DNA of 64,000 nt from Azoarcus sp. (lineage in GTDB: Bacteria; Pseudomonadota; Gammaproteobacteria; Burkholderiales; Rhodocyclaceae), in NCBI GenBank assembly GCA_030656215.1, contig JAUSOD010000062.1, positions 1 through 64,000 on the forward strand, written 5' to 3'. The notes under the pieces are model-generated. The model did no database searches and was not told where the DNA came from. It saw only the letters and a program-made list of their open reading frames with translations. Every line of letters starts with the position of its first letter. Positions within the stretch are counted from its first letter, which is position 1. Made by a program: the position numbers and the translations under genes. Positions 26,685 to 35,440 of this stretch are shown here, in pieces.

Positions 26685-28061
26685 ATGCCCAGCAGCAAGC
26701 TGAAACAACTCGGGCTCGTGATGACTGGCGTGTTCGCCGGCGTGATGATCAGCCTGAATTTCTCCGCCAACGCCGACAAATCGGTGCTCGCGCCGCTCCC
26801 GGTGGAGGAGTTGCGTGCCTTTGCGGACGTGTTCAACGCGATCAAGCAGGGCTATGTGGAGCCGGTCGATGACAAGAAACTGGTGACCCACGCCATCAGC
26901 GGGATGTTGAGCGGGCTGGATCCTCACTCCGCGTATCTTGATGCAGAGGCGTTCAAGGATCTCCAGGTCGGTACTCAGGGCGAATTCGGCGGGCTCGGCA
27001 TCGAGGTCGGGCTGGAGGATGGCTTTGTCAAGGTGGTATCGCCGATCGAAGATACCCCGGCGTTCCGTGCCGGCGTGAAGGCGGGCGACCTGATCGTCAA
27101 GCTCGACGATACGCCGGTCAAGGGCATGAACCTGAATGATGCGGTCAAGCGCATGCGGGGCAAGCCCAAGACCGACATCACCCTGACCATCATGCGCAAA
27201 GGCGAGGCGCGGCCGATCGTGCTGACGCTCACGCGCGAGGTGATCAAGGTCCAGAGCGTCAAGTCCAAGGTGATCGAGCCCGGCTACGCCTGGCTGCGGG
27301 TCGCGCAATTCCAGGAGAATACGGCGAGATCGGTGGTGCAGCATCTCGAAAAGCTGGAAAAGGAAGGGCAGTTGAGCGGACTGGTACTCGATCTTCGCAA
27401 TGATCCGGGTGGCCTGCTTCACGGCGCGGTCGGCGTGGCGGCCGCTTTCCTGCCGACCAATACGCTGGTGGTGTCGACTGACGGACGTACCGAGGACGCC
27501 AAGCGCGAGTATCGCGCTAGCCCGGAAGACTATCTGCGCGGCTCGCGTGACGACTTTCTGCGATCCTTGCCCAAGTGGGCACTCGATGTACCCATGGTCG
27601 TGCTGGTCAATGCCGGTTCGGCGTCTGCGTCGGAGATCGTCGCGGGTGCGTTGCAGGATCACAAGCGGGCAGTCGTCATGGGAACCCAGACCTTCGGCAA
27701 GGGCTCGGTGCAGACCATTCTGCCGCTGAACAACACCACTGCCATCAAGTTGACCACGGCACGCTACTACACGCCGAGTGGACGTTCGATTCAGGCCAAG
27801 GGGATCGAGCCGGACATCATTGTCGAGGAATCGACCAACGGGTCGGCGAAGCGCCTGCGCGAGGCGGATCTTGACCGGCATCTGGGCAATGATCGTGACC
27901 CCGAGGCGGAGCGCAAGGCAGCTGGCGGCGCGCAAACTTCGCCGGGGGATGAGGACGATGCGCCGGTGGCGATATTCGAGCCCGCGGGCAAGGACGATTA
28001 CCAGTTGGGGCAAGCGGTGAACCTTCTCAAGGGCCTCCAGATCGTCCAGAATAAAAAATAA
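26685..28061 (+). CDS. ctpA: C-terminal processing peptidase, S41 family
   Basis: 458 aa from the ATG at 26685 (GGAG upstream). N-terminal signal/anchor (LKQLGLVMTGVFAGVMISLN), PDZ domain (about residues 80-165) with GLGIEV and SPAFRAG-like PIEDTPAFRAGVKAGD, then the S41 protease core with catalytic Ser in NAGSASASEIVAGAL and Lys in FGKGSVQT. Trims the C-termini of periplasmic or lipoprotein substrates, often cell-wall hydrolases. The neighbouring EnvC-like gene supports a cell-wall role. The C-terminal 60 residues are charged and likely flexible. Confidence 0.94.
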   Translation: MPSSKLKQLGLVMTGVFAGVMISLNFSANADKSVLAPLPVEELRAFADVFNAIKQGYVEPVDDKKLVTHAISGMLSGLDPHSAYLDAEAFKDLQVGTQGEFGGLGIEVGLEDGFVKVVSPIEDTPAFRAGVKAGDLIVKLDDTPVKGMNLNDAVKRMRGKPKTDITLTIMRKGEARPIVLTLTREVIKVQSVKSKVIEPGYAWLRVAQFQENTARSVVQHLEKLEKEGQLSGLVLDLRNDPGGLLHGAVGVAAAFLPTNTLVVSTDGRTEDAKREYRASPEDYLRGSRDDFLRSLPKWALDVPMVVLVNAGSASASEIVAGALQDHKRAVVMGTQTFGKGSVQTILPLNNTTAIKLTTARYYTPSGRSIQAKGIEPDIIVEESTNGSAKRLREADLDRHLGNDRDPEAERKAAGGAQTSPGDEDDAPVAIFEPAGKDDYQLGQAVNLLKGLQIVQNKK

Positions 28062-28084
28062 TCCATTTCAGGGGGAGGGTTGTG

Positions 28085-28534
28085 ATGCGACGTGAAACCG
28101 CCTACAAGCTTGCCGGCCGGCGTCACGACCATCCCGTCGTCGGGGCCGGAATCGACAAACAACGGGAGATTCGATTCAAGAAACTCCCACCTGGTCAGGT
28201 CGAGCATGCGCTGCGTGCGCTGAGCATGTTGAAGGGGCTGCAGGTCGAGCGCGGAAACAGTGAATACGCGTTGATCGTGCACTATTCGGTACTCGACTAC
28301 AGCCTTGAGTCGCTTGAGGACGCTTTGCGTGAGGCAGGCTTTGCGCTCGACAACACCCTTTATTCGAAGCTGGTGCGGGCCTTGGTGTATTTCTGTGAGG
28401 AAACCCAGCGTCACAATCTCGAATCACCCGAGCGCCTGCTCAAACAGTCCAATGAAGTCTATGTTCAGGCTTGGGATCATCATGTTCATGGCGACCATGA
28501 CGAGACGCCGCCCGATCTGCGTGAGTACAAGTAA
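28085..28534 (+). CDS. Small protein of unknown function, possible HMA-like ferredoxin fold
   Basis: 149 aa from the ATG at 28085; a GTG 3 bp earlier is in frame. A strong ribosome site (GGGGGAGGG) precedes it. The middle (VEHALRALSMLKGLQVERGNSEYALIVHYS and LEDALREAGFALDN, read in parts) has the beta-alpha-beta-beta-alpha-beta look of heavy-metal-associated domains, but without the CxxC metal motif. The C-terminus contains HHVHGDHDE, a His/Asp-rich cluster that might bind metal. No signal peptide. It ends with its own terminator, in line with ctpA (23 bp gap). Family not recognised. Confidence 0.7.
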   Translation: MRRETAYKLAGRRHDHPVVGAGIDKQREIRFKKLPPGQVEHALRALSMLKGLQVERGNSEYALIVHYSVLDYSLESLEDALREAGFALDNTLYSKLVRALVYFCEETQRHNLESPERLLKQSNEVYVQAWDHHVHGDHDETPPDLREYK

Positions 28535-28560
28535 CGCAGCTTCTTTGTCTTCCACAATTC

Positions 28561-28584
28561 GGGCTGCCGGGCGCAGCCCTTTTT
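28561..28584 (+). terminator. Intrinsic terminator before moeB
   Basis: Stem GGGCTGC (28561-28567) / GCAGCCC (28573-28579), 5-nt loop, then TTTTT. It ends the gpmA/envC/ctpA run; moeB begins 16 bp later, so moeB depends on readthrough or an unseen promoter. Confidence 0.85.
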
Positions 28585-28600
28585 CTTACGTGCCAGCCCC

Positions 28601-29350
28601 ATGAATGACGACCAGCTTCTGCGTTACAGCCGTCACATCCTGTTGAACGAGATCGGAGTGGAGGGACAGGAGGCCATCCTTGCCGCCCGCGTATTGGTCA
28701 TTGGCGCCGGGGGCCTGGGCTCGCCCGCTGCGATGTATCTGGCCGCGGCCGGGATAGGGACGCTGGTGCTGGCCGATGGCGACACCGTGGACCTGACCAA
28801 TCTGCAGCGGCAGATTCTACACAGCGCCGAGGGAGTAGGCCGGCTCAAGGTCGAGTCGGGTCGGGACACCCTGCAGCGGCTCAATCCGCTGGCACGGGTG
28901 GAAATCCTGCCGGTCCGGCTGCAAGGTGATGAACTCGATACCCAGGTAGCCGCTGCCGATGTGGTGCTGGATTGCTGCGACAACTTTGCCACCCGCCATG
29001 CGGTCAATCGGGCCTGTGTCAGGCACTGCAAGCCGCTGGTGTCCGGTGCGGCGATCCGGTTTGACGGGCAGGTGTCGGTGTTCGATCTGCGTAACCGGGA
29101 AAGCGCCTGTTACCACTGCCTGTTCCCCGAAGGCGAGGAGGTGGATGAGGTGCGGTGTGCGGTGATGGGCGTTTTTGCGCCGCTGGTTGGCATTATCGGG
29201 TCGACGCAGGCGGCTGAGGCGCTGAAGCTGATTGTCGGTTGCGGTACATCGCTCGATGGCCGTCTGCTGCTACTGGACGGACTCGGCATGGAATGGCGCA
29301 GCGTGTCGCTCGGTCGTGATCCGGGTTGTTCGGTGTGTGGCGGGCGCTGA
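28601..29350 (+). CDS. moeB: Molybdopterin-synthase adenylyltransferase (MoeB/ThiF family)
   Basis: 249 aa. Activates the C-terminus of a small sulfur carrier (MoaD, or ThiS) by adenylation. Glycine-rich ATP site VIGAGGLGSPAAMYLAAAG, Arg in DLTNLQRQILH, adenylating Asp in DCCDNFATRHAVN, and zinc Cys pairs CYHC and CSVC. The rhodanese domain of longer relatives is absent. MoeB versus ThiF cannot be fully separated by sequence; length and the moeA gene in this window favour MoeB. Convergent with ribD. Confidence 0.9.
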   Translation: MNDDQLLRYSRHILLNEIGVEGQEAILAARVLVIGAGGLGSPAAMYLAAAGIGTLVLADGDTVDLTNLQRQILHSAEGVGRLKVESGRDTLQRLNPLARVEILPVRLQGDELDTQVAAADVVLDCCDNFATRHAVNRACVRHCKPLVSGAAIRFDGQVSVFDLRNRESACYHCLFPEGEEVDEVRCAVMGVFAPLVGIIGSTQAAEALKLIVGCGTSLDGRLLLLDGLGMEWRSVSLGRDPGCSVCGGR

Positions 29351-29368
29351 CGCAGGCAGTCTTAGCGA

Positions 29369-30460
29369 TCAGGACCTGGGGCGGGCGATCACGCGGAGGT
29401 CGTCGCCGATCTGGCGCAAATCGCGGATGTCGAGTCGCAGCGCAGTGTCGAGGCGGGTCAGGGCGGGAAGGTTGAACAAACCCTGAGCTGCGTCGCCCAC
29501 CAGCATTGGCGCCAGGTACAGCAGCAATTCGTCTACACAGCCTTCGCGCAGCAGTGAGCCATTGAGCTTGAATCCGGCCTCGACGTGGATTTCGTTGAGG
29601 TTGAGCCTGCCCAGCTCGTTCATCAACGCGCTCAGATCCACCTTGCCCCCGTCATTGGGGAGCAGCAGCAGGCGATGGCCGGCGTCCGTCAGTCGCGCCA
29701 CTTTTTCTGTGTCCTGACTGGCGGTGGCGATGACAATCGGCTCGCCCTGCAGGATGCGGGCGGCAGGAGAAACGTCCAGACGGGCGTCGATCAGGACGCG
29801 CAGGGGCTGGCGTTCGCAGGGTATCGCACGTACGGTAAGTTCAGGATCGTCCCCCTTCACCGTGCCGATACCGGTGAGGATGGCGCAGGCACGAGCGCGC
29901 CAGCGGTGGCCGTCCGCGCGTGCGGCGGGGCCGGTGATCCACTGGCTTACGCCGTTGTTCAGCGCGGTCTTGCCGTCGAGGGTGCTCGCTGCCTTGAGTC
30001 TCAACCACGGACGGCCACGCGTCATGCGCGAGTGGAATCCGATATTGAGCTCTCTGGCCTCCTGTTCGAGGAGGCCGTGCGCGGTGATGACGCCGCTCGC
30101 CCGCAGGCGTTCCAGGCCACGGCCGGACACAAGTGGGTTCGGGTCTTCCATGGCAACGACCACCCGGGCGACACCGGCCGCGATCAAGGCGTCGGCACAG
30201 GGTGGCGTCCGACCGTAGTGCGAGCAGGGCTCCAGGGTGACATAGGCGGTTGCGCCTCGGGCGTGTTCGCCTGCCTGGCGCAGAGCAAGCGCTTCCGCGT
30301 GGGCTTCTCCGGCGCGGCGATGCCAGCCTTCACCGACGGTCGTGCCGTTGCGAACCAGGACGCAGCCGACTCGTGGGTTTGGTGTGGTGGTGTTGAGTCC
30401 CTGCCCGGCAAGCGCGAGCGCGCGCGCCATGCAGGCGTGGTCAATCGCCGAAAAGGTCAT
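29369..30460 (-). CDS. ribD: Bifunctional riboflavin biosynthesis deaminase/reductase
   Basis: 363 aa from the ATG at 30460, inside the end of nrdR (20-bp overlap, coupled translation). N-terminal deaminase (about 1-150) with zinc motifs HAEALAL and [12 protein letters not shown]-terminal reductase (about 150-363) with [11 protein letters not shown] and the NADPH-site segments. Carries out the second and third steps of riboflavin synthesis. The glyA-nrdR-ribD order is common in proteobacteria. Confidence 0.96.
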   Translation of the reverse strand: MTFSAIDHACMARALALAGQGLNTTTPNPRVGCVLVRNGTTVGEGWHRRAGEAHAEALALRQAGEHARGATAYVTLEPCSHYGRTPPCADALIAAGVARVVVAMEDPNPLVSGRGLERLRASGVITAHGLLEQEARELNIGFHSRMTRGRPWLRLKAASTLDGKTALNNGVSQWITGPAARADGHRWRARACAILTGIGTVKGDDPELTVRAIPCERQPLRVLIDARLDVSPAARILQGEPIVIATASQDTEKVARLTDAGHRLLLLPNDGGKVDLSALMNELGRLNLNEIHVEAGFKLNGSLLREGCVDELLLYLAPMLVGDAAQGLFNLPALTRLDTALRLDIRDLRQIGDDLRVIARPRS

Positions 30461-30956
30461 GCTCGGAATCTGCCGGAGGTTTGGTGCTGGCGCGGCCTTT
30501 CTTGGGGCGGGACTGCACTTCGCGGATGACCTCGGAGAACTCATCGACGTCGGCAAAATTGCGGTACACCGAAGCAAAGCGGATGTAGGCGACTTTATCG
30601 AGTTGCTTGAGCTCTTTCATCACCAGTTCGCCGATTTTCTCGCTGGAGACTTCATTCTCGCCCATTGCCAGCAGACGCGCCTGGATGCGATCAACGGCCG
30701 CTTCAAGTGCCTCGGTGGTGACCGGTCGCTTGCGCAGTGCCAGCTTCATGCTGCCGGCCAGCTTGGCATGATCGAAATCGCTGCGGCTGCCGTTGCGTTT
30801 GACGATGTGCGGCATCTTGAGATCGATGCGCTCATAGGTGGTGAAGCGTTTGTCGCAGCTGACGCAGCGCCGACGTCGACGGACGACGTCACCGTCATCG
30901 TTTTCGCGGGTGTCGGTGACCTGTGTATTGGGGTCGCCGCAAAATGGGCATTTCAT
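30441..30956 (-). CDS. nrdR: Transcriptional repressor NrdR
   Basis: 171 aa. Represses ribonucleotide reductase genes in response to ATP/dATP. N-terminal zinc ribbon [15 protein letters not shown] ... CVSCDKRF and an ATP-cone domain (about 49-139) containing VVKRNG-like [14 protein letters not shown]. The C-terminus is longer than average ([16 protein letters not shown]) and overlaps the start of ribD. Upstream is a perfect 10-bp stem-loop after glyA. Confidence 0.97.
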   Translation of the reverse strand: MKCPFCGDPNTQVTDTRENDDGDVVRRRRRCVSCDKRFTTYERIDLKMPHIVKRNGSRSDFDHAKLAGSMKLALRKRPVTTEALEAAVDRIQARLLAMGENEVSSEKIGELVMKELKQLDKVAYIRFASVYRNFADVDEFSEVIREVQSRPKKGRASTKPPADSEHDLFGD

Positions 30957-30969
30957 GGCAAAGATGCCA

Positions 30970-31006
30970 ATGCGCGCGGCAAGCCCGGAAGGTGTACCGC
31001 GCGCAT
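30970..31006 (-). other. Strong stem-loop between glyA and nrdR
   Basis: Perfect 10-bp inverted repeat ATGCGCGCGG (30970-30979) / CCGCGCGCAT (30997-31006), 17-nt loop. No T-tract on either strand. It sits 5 bp after the glyA stop, so it may stabilise or partly end the glyA mRNA and reduce nrdR expression. Confidence 0.6.
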
Positions 31007-31010
31007 CAGC

Positions 31011-32261
31011 TTACTTACCGTATACCGGGAACTTCGAGCACAGATCGGACACTTTGCCGCGCACGCTTTCGATCACGGCATTGTCTTCCGGTGCATCGAG
31101 AACGTCAGCAATCAGGTGCGCGATCTGCTCCGACTCGATCTCGGTAAAGCCGCGTGTGGTCATTGCCGGGGAGCCGATGCGGATGCCCGAGGTCACGAAG
31201 GGCTTTTCCGGATCGTTTGGGATGGAATTCTTGTTGACCGTGATGTGGGCGCTACCCAACACCGCTTCGGCCGCCTTGCCGGTAATTTTCTTGGAACGCA
31301 GATCGACAAGGAAAACATGGCTCTCGGTACGGCCGGAGACGATGCGCAGGCCGCGTTCCTCACCCAGTACTCGCGCCATCACCCGGGCGTTGGCGATCAC
31401 CTGTTCCTGATAGTTGCGGAAGCCGGGTGTCGCCGCTTCCTTGAACGCCACGGCCTTGCCCGCGATGACGTGCATCAGCGGGCCGCCCTGCAGGCCGGGG
31501 AAGATGGCGGAGTTGATTGCCTTCTCGTGCTCGGCCTTCATCAGGATGATGCCGCCGCGTGGGCCGCGCAGGGTCTTGTGAGTGGTGGAGGTAACGACGT
31601 CCGCGTGCGGGATCGGGTTCGGGTAGTAGCCGGCTGCGATCAGGCCGGCGTAGTGGGCCATGTCCACCCAGAAGATGGCGCCGATTTCCTTGGCGATCTT
31701 TGCAAAACGTTCGAAGTCGATACGCAGCGAATAGGCCGACGCGCCGGCAATGATGATGCGCGGCTTGTGCTCGCGCGCCAGCGCTTCCATCTTGTCGTAG
31801 TCGATTTCTTCCTTGGCGTCGAGCCCATAGGCGACCACGTTGAACCATTTGCCCGACATGTTGAGCGGCATGCCGTGGGTGAGGTGGCCACCTTCAGCCA
31901 GGCTCATACCCATGATCGTGTCGCCGGGCTTGGCAAAGGCCAGCAGCACCGCCTGGTTGGCCTGTGAGCCGGAATTCGGCTGTACGTTGGCGGCTTCGGC
32001 GCCGAAGAGCTTTTTCACCCGCTCAATGGCGAGTTGCTCGGCCACATCGACGTGCTCGCAGCCACCGTAGTAACGCTTGCCCGGATAACCTTCCGCATAC
32101 TTGTTGGTCAGTTGGGAGCCCTGGGCTTCCATGACCGCATGGGAAACGTAATTCTCGGATGCAATCAATTCGATGTGGTCTTCCTGGCGGCGGTTTTCCG
32201 CCTGCACGGCGGCCCACAGCTCCGGATCGACCTTGGCGAGGGTGTCTTGCGAAGAGAACAT
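31011..32261 (-). CDS. glyA: Serine hydroxymethyltransferase
   Basis: 416 aa, normal length. PLP enzyme converting serine and tetrahydrofolate to glycine and 5,10-methylene-THF. PLP-Lys motif [16 protein letters not shown]-terminal [19 protein letters not shown], and [18 protein letters not shown]. Upstream gene of a glyA-nrdR-ribD operon. An inverted repeat overlapping a -10-like box lies before it (32296-32325). Confidence 0.98.
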   Translation of the reverse strand: MFSSQDTLAKVDPELWAAVQAENRRQEDHIELIASENYVSHAVMEAQGSQLTNKYAEGYPGKRYYGGCEHVDVAEQLAIERVKKLFGAEAANVQPNSGSQANQAVLLAFAKPGDTIMGMSLAEGGHLTHGMPLNMSGKWFNVVAYGLDAKEEIDYDKMEALAREHKPRIIIAGASAYSLRIDFERFAKIAKEIGAIFWVDMAHYAGLIAAGYYPNPIPHADVVTSTTHKTLRGPRGGIILMKAEHEKAINSAIFPGLQGGPLMHVIAGKAVAFKEAATPGFRNYQEQVIANARVMARVLGEERGLRIVSGRTESHVFLVDLRSKKITGKAAEAVLGSAHITVNKNSIPNDPEKPFVTSGIRIGSPAMTTRGFTEIESEQIAHLIADVLDAPEDNAVIESVRGKVSDLCSKFPVYGK

Positions 32262-32295
32262 GGAACGTGCTCGACTGGGTAGTTTTTAAAAGCGG

Positions 32296-32325
32296 ATATT
32301 ACCATGCGGCGCAGGGCTGCATGGT
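32296..32325 (-). promoter_or_regulatory. Inverted repeat over a candidate extended -10 of glyA
   Basis: ACCATGC (32301-32307) / GCATGGT (32319-32325), 11-nt spacer. On the minus strand the repeat runs into TGGTAATAT, an extended -10-like sequence. No good -35 box. Could be an operator, or simply an RNA hairpin 40 nt before the glyA start. Confidence 0.35.
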
Positions 32326-32365
32326 GAGCAGGGGTCGGTGGGCGAAGTCGCCTCCGAATCGGGCT

Positions 32366-33010
32366 TCAGGCGTTGGAGAGTTCGTCGAGTGAGCTGTCGA
32401 GGTGACGTTGATCGCCCCAGCTGATGAGCCGCCACTCATCGTCCTCGTGCTCGATCCAGTTCAGTGCTGCGTTGGGGATCGTGAAGTCGCGGGCTGCGTC
32501 GAGCGCGCTGCCGGTGGTGAGACGATGAATAATATCCAGCACCCCGCCATGAGTCACAATCAGAACCTGCTGGCCCGGGTGAGCGGCGACGATCCGTACC
32601 AGCGTGTCCTTGATGCGATTGGCAAAGGTCTGCAGGCTTTCGCCCCCGCCGGAGAACGCCAACTGGCTGTCGCGGGCAAGAAAGCGGGCATAGTCTTCAG
32701 GAAAACGGGCCTCTGCTTCGGTGTAGGTGAGCCCCTGGAAACAGCCGTAATGACGTTCCCGCAAACCGGCATCAATCGTCACCGGGAGTGGGCCCCCGGC
32801 AATGATCTCTGCGGTCAGGCGGGCGCGCCGCAGGTCGCTGCTGTAAGCGGCCTCGAACTGTGCTGTGGCCAATACGCGTGCGGTCAAGGCGGCCTGCCTG
32901 AGGCCGTGCTCGTTCAACTCGACATCAAGATGCCCCTGGAGGCGCCGTTCGGCGTTCCAGGCGGTTTCCCCGTGTCTCACCAGGCATAGTCGCGTACGCG
33001 TTCTCACCAT
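32366..33010 (-). CDS. Histidine phosphatase family protein (phosphoglycerate-mutase-like)
   Basis: 214 aa. RHG motif LVRHGETAWNAERRLQGH, catalytic acid region LRERHYGCFQGLTY, and second His in VLIVTHGGVLDIIHRL. Shorter than gpmA and lacking its 2,3-BPG loop; resembles GpmB/CobC-like broad phosphatases. Substrate unknown. Its start overlaps the dctM stop by 7 bp, so it is translationally coupled to the TRAP transporter operon. Possibly a phosphatase acting on metabolites of the imported substrate (speculative). Confidence 0.85.
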   Translation of the reverse strand: MVRTRTRLCLVRHGETAWNAERRLQGHLDVELNEHGLRQAALTARVLATAQFEAAYSSDLRRARLTAEIIAGGPLPVTIDAGLRERHYGCFQGLTYTEAEARFPEDYARFLARDSQLAFSGGGESLQTFANRIKDTLVRIVAAHPGQQVLIVTHGGVLDIIHRLTTGSALDAARDFTIPNAALNWIEHEDDEWRLISWGDQRHLDSSLDELSNA

Positions 33011-34695
33011 CCACCCTTGTCCTTGTCTGCGTCAGGTTCTCCCCAGCCCCCACCTGAAGGGGGCTGTTGAATTTGAATTGTATCGAGATCAACGTCGACT
33101 TTGGCGTCCAGCCCACCGGTTACCAGTTGGGGGAAGGCGATCACCAGCGTGATCATGAACATCTGGATCAGGACGAAGGCTACCGATCCGCGGTAGATAT
33201 CCGTGGTCTTGATGCCGGCAATCTTCACCTTGGTGATGCGGTCGATGTAGGCCGCGGGCGGAGCGACGCTGCGCAGATAGAACAGAGCGAATCCGAACGG
33301 CGGGGTCAGGAACGAAGTCTGGAGGTTGATCGCGATGATCACGCCAAACCAGATCAGGTCGATCCCCATCTTGTCGGCGACTGGCGCCAGCAGGGGAATC
33401 AGGATGAATGCGATCTCGAAGAAATCGAGGAAGAAACCCAGGAAGAAGATCACCGTATTGACGAAGATCAGGAAGCCGAGCTGGCCACCGGGGATCTTGT
33501 CAAACAGGTGTTCGACCCAGATCTGTCCGTCGACCGTGGTGAAGATGAAGCTGAAGATCGTCGAGCCGATGAGGATGAACAGAACGAAGACGGACAGCTT
33601 CGTGGTGGCCTCAAGGGCCTGCTTGAGGGTCTGGAAGTCGAGGCGGCGGCGCAGCGTTGCCATCAACAAGGCACCGACCGCGCCCATTGCGCCCCCCTCG
33701 GTCGGTGTCGCGACGCCGAGAAAGATGGTGCCGAGCACGAGAAAGATCAACACCAGAGGCGGAATCAGCACGAAGGTGACCCGCTCCGCGATACGCGACA
33801 GCAGGTTCAGCTTGAGCACGTGGTTCAGGATTGCGAGGAGCAACGCAAACAGGGTGCCGAAGGTCAGCGCCACGACAACGGTTTCGTCCGTGGGCGGAAC
33901 TACGTCCTTGCCCTGAAGCTGACTCAGGATCTCGCCGTAGTACTGACCGAGGCCAACCGTGATCAGGGTGACGATACCGGCAAGAACCCCGAGCGACCGC
34001 AGCCCCGAACTGCCGTCGGGTTCGCGATAGACGAGCGCTTCGGGTGGTAACGCCGGTACCAGTTTTGGCTTGAAGATGGCCAGTCCGATGACGAACAGTG
34101 CGTACAGGGCAACCAGCATGAGGGCTGGGATCATGGCCCCCTTGTACATGTCGCCGACACTGCGGCCGAGCTGGTCGGCCATGACGATCAGCACGAGCGA
34201 GGGCGGGATGGCCTGCGCGAGCGTGCCGGATGCGGTGATCACGCCACAGGCGACCGGCCGGCTATAGCCATAGCGCATCATGATCGGCAGTGATATCAGG
34301 CCCATCGAGATGACGGAGGCTGCGACGACGCCCGTTGTCGCGGCCAGCAGTGCACCGACAAAGATCACGGCCAGCGCGAGACCGCCGCGGAGTGAGCCGA
34401 ACACCTGCCCGACGGTTTCAAGCAGATCCTCGGCCATGCCGCTTCGTTCAAGAATAAGCCCCATCAGGGTGAAGAACGGGATTGCGAGCAGCGTGTCGTT
34501 TTGCATGATGCCGAACACGCGCAGCGGCAGTGCCTGGAACAGCGCAGCGGGGATCAAGCCGAGCTCAAGCCCGATGAAACCGAAGAACAGTCCGCACGCA
34601 GCCAGTGAGAAGGCAACCGGAAAGCCGGACAGCAGAAATAGGACGACGACCCCGAACATGATCGGGGCGATGTTGGCAGTGACGAATTCGATCAT
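33004..34695 (-). CDS. dctM: TRAP transporter large permease (DctM family)
   Basis: 563 aa, longer than the usual ~430 because of a central insert (about residues 220-290, hydrophilic, with SSGLRSLGVLAGI) of the kind found in the larger mannitol/chloroaromatic-type DctM subfamily. About 12-14 membrane helices. Signatures: FFTLMGLILERSGMAEDLL, SMGLISLPIMMRYGYS, SGTLAQAIPPSLVLIVMAD and EGGAMGAVGALL. Forms the sodium-driven core of a tripartite transporter with DctQ and DctP. The C-terminal tail is Pro/Gly-rich. Stop overlaps the phosphatase start; start overlaps the dctQ stop. Confidence 0.94.
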   Translation of the reverse strand: MIEFVTANIAPIMFGVVVLFLLSGFPVAFSLAACGLFFGFIGLELGLIPAALFQALPLRVFGIMQNDTLLAIPFFTLMGLILERSGMAEDLLETVGQVFGSLRGGLALAVIFVGALLAATTGVVAASVISMGLISLPIMMRYGYSRPVACGVITASGTLAQAIPPSLVLIVMADQLGRSVGDMYKGAMIPALMLVALYALFVIGLAIFKPKLVPALPPEALVYREPDGSSGLRSLGVLAGIVTLITVGLGQYYGEILSQLQGKDVVPPTDETVVVALTFGTLFALLLAILNHVLKLNLLSRIAERVTFVLIPPLVLIFLVLGTIFLGVATPTEGGAMGAVGALLMATLRRRLDFQTLKQALEATTKLSVFVLFILIGSTIFSFIFTTVDGQIWVEHLFDKIPGGQLGFLIFVNTVIFFLGFFLDFFEIAFILIPLLAPVADKMGIDLIWFGVIIAINLQTSFLTPPFGFALFYLRSVAPPAAYIDRITKVKIAGIKTTDIYRGSVAFVLIQMFMITLVIAFPQLVTGGLDAKVDVDLDTIQIQQPPSGGGWGEPDADKDKGGW

Positions 34696-35300
34696 TGCTT
34701 GGGTCCAACAATAACGTCGTGGTCGGAGGACTCGCCGGTGATGGCGTGCAGGTGGTCCTGGGTGTCGTCGTGTCCATCGGTGGCCAGGCTGTCAGGGGCC
34801 TGTCCTTGCAGGAAACCGATGCGTTTGATCAGTTCCGAGACGGCCTGCAGGCCGAGCAACGCGAAACCTGCCGGCACCAGCGCATACACCGGCCACCGGA
34901 TGAGGCCCCCCGCGTTGGAGGACATCTCGCTCGACACGAAGGCACCGTACACCACCGGCCACGAGAAACTGATCATGAAGTAGCAAAGTGGCAGCAGAAA
35001 GACCACGATGCCGAAGATATCGACCCAGGTCCGCAGGCGCTTGCTCAACTTGTTTGCAATAACGTCAATCCGCACGTGCGCGTTCATCATGAATGCGTAG
35101 CCTGCACCGAGCAGGAATACGGCCGCGAACAGATACCACTGGATTTCGAGGAGTGCGTTCGACCCGATATTGAATGCCTTGCGTGCGACCGCATTACCGG
35201 CACTGATCAGTGTCGCTGCCAATACGAGCCAGATAATCGACTTGCCGACAAAGCGACTGAATCCATCTATCAGGTGTGACAGCTTGAGCAGAGTTCCCAT
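34692..35300 (-). CDS. dctQ: TRAP transporter small permease (DctQ family)
   Basis: 202 aa with four predicted membrane helices (IIWLVLAATLISAGNAV, WYLFAAVFLLGAGYAF, IFGIVVFLLPLCYFMIS, VYALVPAGFALLGLQAV) and the DctQ motif VARKAFNIGSNALLEIQWYL. Stop overlaps the dctM start by 4 bp (ATGA-type coupling). The cytosolic C-terminus is His/Asp-rich. Confidence 0.92.
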   Translation of the reverse strand: MGTLLKLSHLIDGFSRFVGKSIIWLVLAATLISAGNAVARKAFNIGSNALLEIQWYLFAAVFLLGAGYAFMMNAHVRIDVIANKLSKRLRTWVDIFGIVVFLLPLCYFMISFSWPVVYGAFVSSEMSSNAGGLIRWPVYALVPAGFALLGLQAVSELIKRIGFLQGQAPDSLATDGHDDTQDHLHAITGESSDHDVIVGPKQ

Positions 35301-35406
35301 CGGACGATTTACCTGAAACTGAAAGGGCTATGGCAATGTATCCCGATCGGGGGCGTATTTGCCGGGGTGCGGATGGCGCTGTGCTGCATCTTGCAGCAAA
35401 AGCGCC

Positions 35407-35430
35407 GACAGCCCGCTTTAGCGGGCCGTC
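35407..35430 (-). other. Stem-loop between the second dctP and dctQ
   Basis: GACaGCCCGCT (35407-35417) pairs with AGCGGGCcGTC (35420-35430), one mismatch, 2-nt loop. On the minus strand a CTTTT follows 10 nt later. Placed just after the dctP stop; likely limits expression of permease genes relative to the binding protein. Confidence 0.6.
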
Positions 35431-35440
35431 GTCATGCAGG

